This document shows, one piece after another, positions 11,952-23,613 of a stretch of DNA of 64,000 bases. Source of the stretch: Nannobrachium achirus. Taxonomy: Eukaryota; Chordata; Actinopteri; Myctophiformes; Myctophidae. The stretch is taken from assembly GCA_963921795.1 (NCBI GenBank), contig OY997645.1, forward strand, positions 33,555,382 through 33,619,381, read 5' to 3'. Under the pieces are notes generated by a model. The model was not told where the DNA came from, made no database searches, and saw only the letters and a list, made by a program, of their open reading frames with translations. The position numbers and the translations under genes were made by a program. Position 1 is the stretch's first letter. Every line of letters begins with the position of its first letter.

Positions 11952-12270
11952 TCCTTTTCTCCCCAATTTAGTCGTTATGCCAATTAATTCCTCCCCACAC
12001 ACGTGTGTTGTCACTGCTGTTGTATCCTACTGACTCCCCTGCCAGTGAGGAGCCCCCACCAGGAGGATGTAGACCTCAGTCCTACTCCTCCCACCCAACA
12101 CTCCCTGCTCTTATGACCCTCCCTGCGCGGCTTCCCTCGCCCCAAAATTGTGTTCGTATCAGCACACTCGACAAAGACGGATGCTCCGTGGTGGACTCGA
12201 ACCCGCAGACTCTGCGGTGGTGGACAGGCACTGGTCTTCTTTACCACTGCGCCACCTGGGCGCCTAGGGT
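11952..12270 (-). mobile_element. tRNA-derived SINE (minus strand)
   Basis: Reading the minus strand from about 12270, the head contains an A-box-like TGGCGCAGTGGT and, about 50 nt later, a B box GGGTTCGAGTCC. This is the spacing of a tRNA-derived RNA polymerase III promoter. A longer tRNA-unrelated body follows, ending near 11952 in TTGGGGAGAAAAGGAGG. It is not a functional tRNA, because the cloverleaf is not continued by a tRNA 3' end. The exact 3' boundary is uncertain. Confidence 0.75.
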
Positions 12271-13988
12271 ACTTTATTTTTGTCCAGGAGACAGGTAATA
12301 CAATATGTAGAGGTAATGACAAACATGAGTCTTAGTTTGCTGTGGTTTCTCTATTTTGTCTCTAGTTGGATTGGAATGTGAAGCATATCACAACAAATCA
12401 AGTGACTGAGTCTACATTTAGAACTGAAGAAATAATGTCAGAATATTCTGTATGGATTGAATTAGACCCTAAGATACTATTTATTTTTTTATTCTTATGG
12501 CAGAGGACAATACTGGATAATGGTGTATTGTGTAAATCTGAACCCCCCCTCCCCAATCTAAACATCAGAGATCAGAAATCAGATCATGCGCAGGTCAGCG
12601 ATCAGAAATCTATGATGTCATTTTGAAGGACACAAATGGTAGTCAAACTTTGTGCAACATTGTGATTTTTAAATAATGTGATATCTCCCATGATACGATG
12701 CACATAGTCTCCATCGCCATTTTCATGTTTTCAATTTAATCTGTTGAATTGTGCATTGTTGTGGTATCTATTACTTTGAGAAACAAGGCAAATTATTATT
12801 TTCTGGCTATTGGATTACAGCAGTTAGACTAACTAATAGGGGAATACAATATAACTTTCCCAGGGCATGGAAATAACTAATTCAATTTGTTGGAATTTCC
12901 CATAGAAAGGATCTAGGGACAGGCTCTATTGGGTGGGAATCAGGACAATACAAACTGTGAATTTAAGTCCAAGGGTTTGGCCTGGCAGATTGTCAAATCC
13001 CCACACACTCCTGTCTTCCTGTGAAGTTATCCTGGACATGTGCTGGTCTAGACAGATGTGGCTGCTTATTCTGCATCCCAAAGGATTCACTATGCATCAA
13101 ATATCTAATTCTGCCAACTTTTTAAAGTAGGTGGTAAGTGAATCAGCAGCAAGAGGGTGACGGTGAGAATTGGTGAGAGTGCCAGGAAAAGGAGGAGGGA
13201 CGGGAAAGTAAATTCCCACTGACCAGTAGAATGCTGGAAAACTGCCACACAGACCAAACCACTGCTTTTATGGACCTCTGGAGTATGTTACACATAGTTC
13301 AGTCTTTGTTTTTGTTTTGCTGTTTTCACTTCCTCCAGTGTGGTGCCACACTGACCTGATGAGAAATGAGTCTGAAAGCGAGAGACTCTGTGGTCAGTTT
13401 GTATTACTACACTTTTGGGTGGACATTATTTTGAGATGTGATAAGGAGTCATTAAAGAGAAAAAAACTATTAGACTTGATGTAATGTTGTATTTCAACAT
13501 GTCTATCTGCTACTTAGCCTACTTGAAATCTACTTGATAAGAAATGCCTGATGGCGCAGCATGAATGGAATGATAAGGGAAGACTATCAGCAATTGCAGT
13601 CTAATCCAATGTTTTGCTGCAGAATCATTTCTCAAGTATCAAGAAGGGGACACTTTAATTTGGAACCAAGGCTGAATACAGGCCTCTTCCTTATACTTAG
13701 TTTGTCGGGAAAATAATAAGATAACGTTTGTCTTAAATCAGAATGTGTTAGTGCCATTTCTCTGAAGTGATCGCATCAGCAACTTTGGAACAGTTAATTT
13801 GATGTATACTTTTCTTACTCATCATTCGTCAATCATTTCATTAATCAGAACAATTGGTTTTCTACTACTGGGTTCCATTCAAGGTTATCTAACAAATATG
13901 TAGGCCTATCACACTGTGTGATTATTGCCTAAACTATAGCCTAACACTAGCATGAAGACTAGAGTAGTGTAAATTCCTTTATGCACCC

Positions 13989-14189
13989 TAAGGGCAGATT
14001 CATACTCCACTTTTAGAGCCGAATTTATTTTGGTTCGGTTCGGGGATTCACAAAATCTCTGTGGCACCGAACAGCCGAATTAATGGCGGTACCCGAACCC
14101 TGAACCTCTGAATGACGTCATATTGTAGTTTGGACAAAGCCGAACCGAAATAAATTCTGCTCTAAAAGTGGAGTATGAATCGGCCCTTA
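13989..14189. mobile_element. Harbinger-like MITE, about 200 bp
   Basis: Inverted repeats of about 45 bp begin GGGCAGATTCATACTCCAC and end GTGGAGTATGAATCGGCCC. They run through AGAGCCGAATTTATTT and its complement. They are flanked by TAA on the left and TTA on the right, compatible with a 3-bp TWA target, which points to PIF/Harbinger. No transposase is present, and the assignment rests on the ends only. Confidence 0.75.
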
Positions 14190-14202
14190 TGTTTCATTCA
14201 TA

Positions 14203-14332
14203 ATTTGTTGTATGACGGCGTTGCTTCCTCACTGCACATTGCGACACATTCTGAGCTTGTAGATGGGTTATTTTCGGTGAGTCCCACCGTTGTACAACAA
14301 AGTTTAAATCAGGCTTAAGACCGTCGGTTTGA
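14203..14332. repeat. Degenerate hairpin-bearing repeat
   Basis: TTGTTGTA (14206) pairs with TACAACAA (14293). Between them lies one arm of the palindromic module, GAGCTTGTAGAT then TTATTTTCGG (14253-14277). Only one arm is recognisable. Confidence 0.45.
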
Positions 14333-14558
14333 GTAGCCTGCTTTGTTTGCTGTTCTTTCAATTGTCTTCCAAGCATGGGGACACTTTCAGCTTTCAGGTC
14401 TTGCCCCTAGGTACCATCAACCATTTACGATTTTACTATTTACTCTAGCATACAGTAGCATTGCCTTTCACTGCCAAAGCTCTCTCAGCTGTGTATCTGA
14501 GTGGAGTCACAAATAAGGATGTACCGGTCAGGTCTTGTTTCCATTGTGGTCCTATATC

Positions 14559-14910
14559 AGTGGTTCTCAAACGTTTTCATGTAACAGTACGTAATACAAA
14601 CATATGTGACCCCAAGCAGGCCCCCGCTGCAAAGGAAAAACCTAGAAGGACATGAGGCTTGGGCTGGTGCAAGCAACAACAACAACAACATGTGGGGAGA
14701 CATGCCGGGGCATGCTTACATGTAAGTTGGTGGTCACGCCCCGGTGGTCACGGTCGTGCAGGTTGTGTTGGGGGTGCCTGCATGGGGGTCACATATGTAC
14801 GCACATATGTGACCCCCCGATGACTGGCAAAAGAAAACCCTTGAAGGACAGGAGGCTTAATTGGACTGGCCGCGCTGAAATAATGAATATCTGACCACGG
14901 AAAATATCTT
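14559..14910. mobile_element. Probable degraded hAT element
   Basis: It starts CAGTGGTTCTCAAACG and ends near CCAGGGAACCCCAAG, consistent with Charlie-type hAT termini. No target-site duplication could be confirmed. It contains an internal repeat of CATATGTGACCCC at about 14601 and 14804. Confidence 0.45.
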
Positions 14911-17679
14911 GTGCCAGGGAACCCCAAGATTGGTGTTGTTACAATGTTACGAATTGTTCAACTTTTTGAACAAAGCTGTTCACTCTTCACACGATGTAAC
15001 AATGAAAATCACATTGAACCATAACCACTTGAGCCCCAGCTTCATATTTTGAGTAGAACATTAGTCAAAAATGGTTGATCTACAAGTTAACGCATTGAAT
15101 ATCTTTGGCAAAGAATATGTGCATAGAGTGAAAAAAGGAGTCTGAGTGATTGTAGTCAGTTTTACTAAGAATAGAGGGTTTACAGTAAGTGGTTAATTAT
15201 ACAAAGGACTGGAATTTGATCAGGGTTATAATATACAACCCTTATCCTCATCAATACAGATCAATTGAAATGTGCTTTGTAATATTTTGTAAATTGGATC
15301 AAGACCTAGTTACATCCTCTTGAGACGAGTAGATTAGTTCTATGTTTTTACAACACTAGGGGTTTATACTTTGATACATGTTGATTTGATGTTGCATTGA
15401 CTACTGTTAAGTTATATGCTCTCTTTGTTTGTATTGTCTCCATTAACAAGATGTGGCACAGCACCAGATTTTGAAGGATTCTGCAGCCCTATATTGATTA
15501 ATTCTTAATACATTTCAAGGAATCATATTACTTCTATCTTTTCATTTAGCTTCCCTCCATTGGGTTTTGTTATTTTTAGAAGGGATTTTAAGATTTTACT
15601 GATCATCTTTCCAGACTTGGCTACTGTAGGTGTGGCTTCTAAGGTTAGTTACATCTTAGATCTTCCTTTGAGATCTCCAAACAGGGCATTGCTGGTCATC
15701 TGGTCTGGTCTATGACTAAAGCAAAGCTAGAAAGTGATTGTTTCATTTTTAAAATATGTTCTGACTTAAACCCTTGGTGGGATGTGCAAGGAATAAGGAT
15801 TCACATCACATGCTAAAATAGGCCAGTAAGTCAGACTCATTTATTTTCACTTCTTGGAATTTACTTAACAAATCAAAAAGATGGCAGATTTACAAGGGAT
15901 TATAAATCACCCATGATCTCAATGATTGTTGCAAATCACTGGATCTCCCAGCAGGGAAATATTTGTCCCATGGATAGGAGGCTAGCATGAGGCTTTGGCC
16001 TCAATGATCATGTAGACCACTTACAAAATGAGGGTCATGTTGAGAAAATGTGTCAGTTGTTGGTTGTTTAAAGAAAAACTAAAACGAGACAATCATGGGA
16101 ATTATTTTTAAACAAAACAAACATATTTCCCCAGGGTCTAGCTGTGGCATGTGGGAAACTATGTTTCCACTATGACAGATTAGCCTAATGGTAATGGAAG
16201 TACAGTAGCCCATTTAGACCAAGCCACGGTCACTGAAGTCTGCGATTAGAAGAGGAGTCTTTCTCTCCGTTCAGCCCCACCTACTTCCCAAAGGGCCTGA
16301 TCTATTTCTGTCTGAATGAATGAAAATTGAGCTGAGTTTTATAAGGAAAATGTGTTAGGAAAATACTGTACTTTGAAAGAATTGAGACTGTTGTGTGTAT
16401 GGGAAAGAAGTCAAGTACCTATATAGCCTTGTTAGCTCAAATAGTATACAGTGCCCCAGAGTCTAATCTGACCATAGGAGTGTATGTGTCCTTAAGCATG
16501 GTTCACTGCTTGCTATACACTCGAGCATTGTTAGGGAGTCTAGTAGTGTGATGAAAAGCATATTTCTCGGCTCCCCACCCAAATGTGAGAGCACAGTAGG
16601 ACGAGTTATGATTGGTAGTTTGTGGTGTTTTTTCAGTTGGAGGGAACCATGCAGAAGTGGCTGCATTAAAACAAACAAGAGTGGAAGAGTGGAGTGTGAT
16701 ACTTTGTGCAGTTGCCAGTTAATGCTTAAGACTTGGAGTTGGAACATTTAGGCTAAGCTTTTACCGCCACAAAGATTGTCATTGCGAGTTATGCTGCCAT
16801 GTTTTTGAAATGAACTCCTAATTTGTTTGTTCTGACTATGTGGCCTCTATGTGACACTGTGTGAATGATTTGGTGTTGAAATTAATGAAATGGGTAGCTA
16901 TCCAACCATAAAACACTGCTTCTTCTGAAAGATGTTGCCTTTATGCAATTAAAGTATTATGTTATGATGATCTATCTTGGTAATTTCTTACACATTTAAT
17001 CACCTCAAATATTTCATGGTTGTCAAGACACAATAAAATAATTTCACAGCCCAGAATCCTAACCTTCTACAGGACCCAATCTCTTGGGTATATATTTGAT
17101 GATCTAGCAATATAGCACACAAACTACTAACTTTTGTACCCCAGTGTAACGTTCACCAGCAGTACTTGAGCATCGCCGCAGCAGGCTCTCTATCCTTTGG
17201 CATCAGCGTGTTAGGGATGTCATACACCTGTGCTCTAATTGAGGAACACTCCCATCCTATCCTAACCCCTGACAAGAAAGCCTCCAAATTAGAACATCTC
17301 ATTCACTTGACACAGGGAGAGAAATGTCTGCGTAGCTACTTCAAAAGTATAAACCCTTCTCAGTTCCCTTCTCAGTTTCCTCCAAAACTACTTGACTAAA
17401 AGTAGGATTTTATATATGTATTTGTTGTACGCAAACTACGCATGCATTAGTGTATGTACAAATTGTCTGTCTGCCTGGAAATGAAGGTTAATGCCCAAAC
17501 CTAGGCCCTTAGTATTATGTGCAGATTGTGTGCATACCTTCACAAATACCTTACCCCCCTCACAACCAACCAATAACACATGACTTCAAAGCTCCAAGCC
17601 CCACACTGCAAAGTGGGATGCTGCAGCAATGTCGGCGTTGCCATGGTACAGCAAGGCAGACGACAGACGTATTGTAGTT

Positions 17680-17816
17680 CAGTGGTTAACCTGTGGGTCT
17701 AGTGCAGTGGTTCTCAACCTGTGGGTCTAGTGTAGTGGTTCTCAACCTGTGGGTCTAGTGCAGTGGTTCTCAACCTGTGGGTCTAGTGCAGTGGTTCTCA
17801 ACCTGTGGGTCTAGTG
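17680..17816. repeat. Tandem repeat made of a hAT end plus target site (28-bp unit)
   Basis: Four head-to-tail copies of a 28-bp unit (17705-17816) begin CAGTGGTTCTCAACC and end GTCTAGTG, preceded by one degenerate 25-bp copy at 17680-17704. The unit equals the terminus of the adjacent hAT element's right end followed by the element's own 8-bp target duplication. Confidence 0.9.
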
Positions 17817-18225
17817 CAGTGGTTCTCAACCTTTTCAGGCCGTGACCCCCAAAATAATCATATAACTGGGGACCACCCCCCCCCCACCCTGACAAGCACT
17901 AAGAGTTGAGGCATTATATTTTGGATAACATCGTTCTATTGTAAAAATAGCAGATCCACATGCTCACAACACCTCGCAACGCAAGGCGGCTATTTTCACA
18001 ATTTCTGCCTCTAATATTTGACAATTTGGTCAATGTTTAATTTATCATTTTAGAGGTATTAAAAAGTCCTTAAATTGTCACTTTAGAAATGTCTATACAC
18101 TTAAACTTTATGCTGGTTTGTTTACTGTTGAGTGAGAAAACAATGTTGCACATTAAGTCAATCATCTGGGGACCCCCCAAAATAATTTGGGGGACCGAGT
18201 CTGACCCACAGGTTGAGAACCACTG
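17817..18225. mobile_element. Non-autonomous hAT element, CAGTGGTTCTCAACC family
   Basis: The left end CAGTGGTTCTCAACC and right end GGTTGAGAACCACTG are perfect inverted repeats. The 8-bp duplication GTCTAGTG lies at 17809-17816 and 18226-18233. A decayed palindromic module is at 17938-18003, where the outer flank ATTGT...ACAAT also pairs. No coding capacity. Confidence 0.92.
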
Positions 18226-19029
18226 GTCTAGTGGGCCATGAGGATAATAAACATGCTGAAAATACAGCCGTGTTCAGTTGTCAGATGGGTGCTTTCGAGA
18301 TTCTCAAGTGGGTCCACCGGTCTGTATCTCTTCTGGGCTGTAGTTATAGTGCATGCTGTTGAAAGGTTGCAACCTATCCTGACACACTGTATGCAAACAC
18401 TATTGATTTCAGTTTTTTCCTCTAAGCGCTGATCTTTAATCAAATGCGACTGGGATGAGAGGGGCACAGAGTCTGTGCTGAGGGGGGAGCAAGGAGAAAG
18501 GGGGTCTTGAAAAGGACAGCGTGACGTATAAAAAGGCCCGGCCTGTCCCATTGAAAGGCCTGTCAGTTGGTGTTTGTCTCCATCATGAATTAAAGTGACT
18601 GAAACAACCTCACACCCTCGCAACGTACAATGCTAGGAAGGAAGGGGGTAGATTGGAGCTGGTGTTGCTACTAATGGCTTTTTCACACTGCACAAATATC
18701 CCCTACGATAAAGACATGCCATAAAGCAGGCACTTCACCACAACACAGCCACTTGAAAACTCGTGTCTCTAACTGATTGAGACAGAGTTACGGGCTGCAC
18801 AAAGACAGAAAAAAGTTCTTGTCGGTCCTTACTGTGGGCATTGTCTGTTTTTTTCATGATTCCTCAAGGGATAACAGTGAACGCCCTTTGAATGCCCATT
18901 GAGTTCTTTGAGAGCACACAAAGAGAGGTCGCAGGATGTGCTACCCACCTATGGTGGGTGTTTGGGGTGTTTTCTAGCTAACTACGTTAACTAAGTTAAC
19001 TATTGATCACCTTGCAATATAGACTACTG

Positions 19030-19519
19030 CATGGGTCTTCAACGTTTTCAGGCCGAGGACCCCTTAGTTGAGAGAGAGATGAAGCAGAGACCCCCACAAC
19101 CTTTTCATAGATACCATATAGTTTCATTGTTCATATAGTTTCAGCACAATCATCTGTGTGTTTTGGATTCATGTCAATTTGTGTTTTCAGATATTTAACC
19201 ACTTGTCTTGAACCGTCAATACTTATAAAACTTGACCTTTCACTCTGTACTTAGTCTGCTCTTTTTTCCCTCTACACCAAATATCTTTGGTCAACAAGCT
19301 CACAACAAGGTCAACAAGCTCACAACAAGGTCAACAAGCTGCGAGGCGTTGTGAGCTTGTAGATCAGCTATTTTTGGCTAAAGTTCTCCCAATATCGACG
19401 CTAGGGTTCAAGTGGCTAAAGGAGAAAAAAAAAGTTTCTATCACACAAAGATTTGGAGACTCCCTGTAATAACTCTGAGGACCCCTTAGGGATCCCGGAC
19501 CCCCTGTTGAAGACCCCTG
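19030..19519. mobile_element. Composite hAT element, GGGTCTTCAACG family, copy 1
   Basis: Ends CATGGGTCTTCAAC and GTTGAAGACCCCTG are inverted repeats with one mismatch. The 8-bp flanks do not match, so its target duplication is not confirmed. A TTAA-type element is nested at 19195-19419. The same arrangement occurs at 30918-31378 and 35174-35591. Confidence 0.75.
19195..19419. mobile_element. TTAA-type MITE nested in hAT, copy 1
   Basis: The left end TTAACCACTTG...TTGAACCGTC and right end GGGTTCAAGTGGCTAA are inverted repeats. The hairpin module inside (19289-19380) has lost its left arm. In its place are two and a half copies of the 20-bp unit GGTCAACAAGCTCACAACAA, while the right arm GCGAGGCGTTGTGAGCTTGT is intact. 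Confidence 0.75.
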
Positions 19520-20416
19520 CTATAGAACGTGAAAAATTACTGCATCCTTGAGTCTGCATTATCCACTAGGATTCTGTATTTACAATGCAGCCAGTTTATC
19601 CTTTTTTTTTTCTTTTTCTTTTTTGTGCAAACATTGCAAACAAGTTGGGTGCTGTTGATTATTCCTGACTACCGGGCAATATTGGATGATTGCAGCAGTG
19701 CAGCAGCACAAAGAATCCTCACCTTGCTTTCCCTCTGATTCGGGTAGTGACCTCACAGTACTGTAAGAGTTCTACTCAGTTTCCTCTGTATTCCTTCTCA
19801 TTCACTGTCTGGGACTGTGAGTGAAACAACAGACTCCTGAGTGGAGAAAGTTGTCAGGAGACAGTTTTGAGAAATTGGGCCATTAAAACCCACACATCTT
19901 TTTTATTGCTGTTGTCAGTTTAGTTACAGTGTTATTTAGGATAAAATATTAAGATGTTTTACTGCACAAGTTGTAGAATAAATAAAGACCACACAATAAT
20001 GAGTTATTTTAAAATAGTGACTTACTGACACAAAACAATATGAACATGTTCATGCTGTCTGAAGTATCGCTGGAGTTGGGTTCACTATAGTTATAAAGAT
20101 CCGTGTGTCAGTCCACACCAAAATGTATTAAATGGCTAAACATTGTCATTGGCCTTGTAAGTAAGTCACAATGTTGCAAAGCTTCGCTGCGAAAGCATTG
20201 CTTCAAGTGGTTGTGCTCTAAAGCAAATTACAAACATGAAAAAGCTTAAGTCTGCACAAAATATGACAACCTTTCAGTGCAGCATGCAGAGCACGTCACA
20301 GTAGTTTTATTATGGATATGCTGTTTTTCAGATGGTTTAATTACAAACACACTATTGGCTTAAAGCCTTGGGCCAAGACTTCACTGTCATTGTCAGTGAC
20401 ACCTCACATTATATGC

Positions 20417-20642
20417 ACTAGCCCTTACCCGTTCAAAGATATGAGCTCCAAAATGATGTGCAGTGTGTGGGTTATGGGATGTGCACTGTGCATACAGTAT
20501 ATGAGGGATGGAAAGTAACTTTAACTGGTGCTTGCATGATAATATGTAGGAGCATCAATGTAAGAAATACCCGTTTCGTTTAATGGCTACCCCCCCCCCC
20601 CCCAGCCCGCCCGCCCACCCGCCTGCGCACACACCCGCCTGC

Positions 20643-20694
<52 letters not shown>

Positions 20695-20945
20695 AGAGCT
20701 GGTTAAACATGTTGCCTCATGCTAGATGCAGAATAGATGTGCCTCATGGTAGATGCAGAATAGATAGTAGATACACCATAAAAATGATAATATACAGTAT
20801 ATGATTTGTGAAAGTGACAAACGGGCTTCACAGTTATGTTAGGTGTGTTCATATGCTAATGGTGATGCGATTTCAGATCAATTGCTCCAGCCACTGAGGA
20901 GAAACGCTGTTTCAGACAGACAGACACTCACTCACTCACTCAGAC
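20417..20945. repeat. Dispersed repeat carrying two microsatellites, copy 1
   Basis: This segment matches the reverse complement of about 58290-58872 along most of its length. Shared pieces include GCCCTTACCCGTTCAAAGAT, CACCAGTTAAAGTTACTTTC (read from the other copy) and GCTCCAGCCACTGAGGAGAA-like sequence. It holds a poly-C/CCCG tract (20591-20640), a (CA)n tract (20642-20690) and a short CAGA/CACT tract (20916-20940) at the same relative places as in the other copy. It is a family of unknown type. Confidence 0.75.
20642..20690. repeat. (CA)n microsatellite
   Basis: About 24 CA units, preceded by C-rich CCCG/CCTG units. It sits inside the dispersed repeat described for this region. Confidence 0.95.
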
Positions 20946-22851
20946 ATTCGCAAAATTATAGTATAGATGGCTGTAGAGTGATTGAACCAGCCTGTTCCTA
21001 TCTCCCCGTCGTAGCATTTTGCATAATGTGCCTGCATGTGAACCTTTTACACAAACTGCTTTTCATATTCTCTGACCTTTTGTCACTGGCGTTCGTTCAT
21101 ATTTTTAACTGTGTCCTTAGTTTTCTTGTCTTCACTGTATTCACTTCTAAAGGATGACTGTTCAAAGTCTCCTCCTTTTTGTTCTTAAACGTAACCACAC
21201 TGCATCACTGTGTGGATCTCATGTCTACATTCCTCTATTGTGAGGTCTTCAGATCATTGCGTGTGTGAGCAATGCCTAACACAATAATCAATTCATGGAG
21301 TTTGTCTACATGAACAGGTCATGTAGTCTATTTTCTTGTTGCACATGAGAGTTTCTGGATTCAGTTCTTTCACTGTGAGTCTGATCTTACACGCACAACT
21401 TAGCTTTCATTGACACGATCTCTGGCCAGCAGACGAACCGCCTTTGGGGGAGGTCAGGGCTGAAGCTGGGTCAGAGCTGGGTAGGTGGAGACTTTGGCTT
21501 GTTGAGTGGCCGACAGAGAATGTTTGCGCCAGTTGCCTAGCAAATAGGAAGGTTTTGATTTACCATTGCGTCTTTTGAGCAGCTTGTCGCAATTAGTGAT
21601 GTCAGCAGGGAGAGAAACTTTGCTTTCAAAGGGCCGGCGTATCCCTCCCATGAGTTCATTCTTTCCCTGGGTTTCTCAAGGATTGTCTTCGCCAGAAAGT
21701 GCAAAAGTGCAATTTTTCTTTCCACATCTCTTTTGTTTGTCAAATTAGGTTATGCAGGCTAGGCTACATCCTGTTTTCTTTTCTTTTTTCTTGCTGCAGG
21801 GTACCACATTCTCTCGACCAAATGTAGGATATTGGTTAGAAAATATCAAATCATTAAAATGAAAGATGACAGCACCAAAAAATTGGATCCTACTTGAATT
21901 ACATTTTGCTATGACAGATACAATGAATGTCCAACAATTAGTAGTACTCAGGAAGAATGGCTCAACTTTCTTGTGTGAAATGGCAAAACTTTAACGCACT
22001 GCTTACATTTCATCTCCCTGAAGCATTTTAGATACTGTTTCATGCTGTGCTAGATTGTGCGTTCTGGCTCTTCTGTTTTTCATGGTCTGAACCGACAATG
22101 CCAAGCCCTCACCACACCCCCCCACCCCGGCTGTGGGTATCCCATGCAGAAGCCATCTGTCTCTTCTCCCCTAATGGTGAGGGGTGGAGGCCGCACAAAG
22201 TACTTCCCTTCTTTCTCTCCCTTCGGTGCTTGCCCTCTCTCATCCCCCCCCAAACGCCTACTGTAAAACAAACAATGTAGTGTGGAATGGGTCCAGTTAC
22301 GTTGCATGCTTTTGAGAGGGCTCGGAAAGCTGACATGGAGAGACAAATTATACCTACAGCAGCAGCAGTTGGGGTTTCGTGTCAGGTGGCCTCAGTATGT
22401 AGAGCATGTTTTGGAGAAGGCCCTGTCTGAGACGCGTGTCATGCCGGGATCAACATAATGTCATGCATGCCAAGTATGATGACCGTTCACTGCTACTCCA
22501 AAAGGAGTCGATTTTTTATTTATTTCCCTGCTATCTTTATATTAGTCAGCTACTATGTTCCTGTGTACCTACTGCTGGGTATATGTGATTATTCAGCTTG
22601 TAGCACTGGCTCTGATTCTGCAGGTCTGATGTTTTTACACAAGGTAGCCTAGGAGAAGCACTTTGTTGCATTGACAGGGGAGCGGGGGAACAGCTGTTGT
22701 GACAGCTCGGCGGGCTGAGGAGTGGAGAATGCATAGCATACTCCTCTGACCCTGACGGTCAGCCACATGAGTACACCCAGGGGCGTCACACCAAATTCTG
22801 GGCCCTGGGTACAAGGATTGACTGTGGGCCCCCCATGAATTTTAACTATTG

Positions 22852-22924
22852 AAAAATAGCAGATATACAAGCTCACAGCGCGGCACCGAGTGCCGCGCTG
22901 CGAGCTTGTAGATCTGCTATTTTT
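22852..22924. repeat. Palindromic hairpin module, 73 nt, filled site
   Basis: AAAAATAGCAGATATACAAG pairs with CTTGTAGATCTGCTATTTTT. The tip GCGCGGCACCGAGTGCCGCGC is itself self-complementary in its outer bases. It is flanked by direct GAAAAAT copies at 22851-22857 (overlapping the arm) and 22925-22931. The same position in the 47-kb copy is uninterrupted. Confidence 0.9.
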
Positions 22925-23116
22925 GAAAAATCGTGAAAATGTGTGCCAAGAAACCTATGTTTCCATGTCAGTGATGCTCAAACTTTTTCATGTGAAGGAC
23001 CCCCCATCTCAAAATATTTAGTTCCAGGGACCCCCCAGAAGCAAAATTTGAGTTACAAATGTTCACTTAAAAAATACATATATTCAAAGATTTGCGCAAA
23101 ATTTTCACGTCTTTTC

Positions 23117-23189
23117 AAAAATAGCAGATCTACAAGCTCACAGCGCGGCACTCGGTGCCGCGCTGTGAGCTTGTATATCTGCTATTTTT
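23117..23189. repeat. Palindromic hairpin module, second copy of the element
   Basis: A near-perfect palindrome with tip GCGCGGCACTCGGTGCCGCGC, the reverse complement of the tip at 22852-22924. The two modules of this element are therefore inverted relative to each other. Confidence 0.9.
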
Positions 23190-23613
23190 CGATAGCTAAA
23201 GTTACTAGGGCCCCTCCACCTTGGGCCCTGGTAACTCAGTCCCACTTTCCTACCCCTTGTGACGCCCCTGAGTACACCCACAGGACTCTGACAGCGCAAT
23301 ACCAACATACTGCCTGGGAACACATGCACAACACAACACATTATAAAAAAAGATGTAAATTGCATTAACTAGGTCTTTCCAAGTAATATGAGGCAGGCTG
23401 TACCGTCCCAACTCTGTAGGTTAGTAGTTAACAGCCTACAACCAGTTCTTGAGGATCAGCCATAGCATGCAACAAGTATTATTTCTCAAGTGAAGACCTT
23501 GCCTTCAAATAAATGTAGATTCATGTTGATAATTTACATAAGAAAGGCTATGGTGGTAATAATATGGGCAAAGCACATACAGAACATGGGACATGTGTGA
23601 CATATAGATAGAC

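Larger units (their letters stand above)
22778..23270. mobile_element. Non-autonomous hAT element, CAGGGGCGTCACA family, copy 1 (both hairpins present)
   Basis: Perfect 13-bp termini CAGGGGCGTCACA / TGTGACGCCCCTG with the 8-bp duplication AGTACACC on both sides (22770-22777, 23271-23278). The two halves are inverted relatives of each other, and each half carries one copy of the palindromic module (22852-22924 and 23117-23189). Between them is sequence resembling an internal hAT end (GTGATGCTCAAACTTTTTC). Confidence 0.95.

Noticed and set aside
17166-17399. 77-codon open frame with hydrophobic start in intron 1
   Set aside because: No similarity recognised, and no splice sites that would join it in phase to nectin-3.
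17680-17816. CRISPR-like array of 28-bp repeats
   Set aside because: Units are head-to-tail with no spacers and correspond to a hAT end plus its target site; the genome is a vertebrate one.
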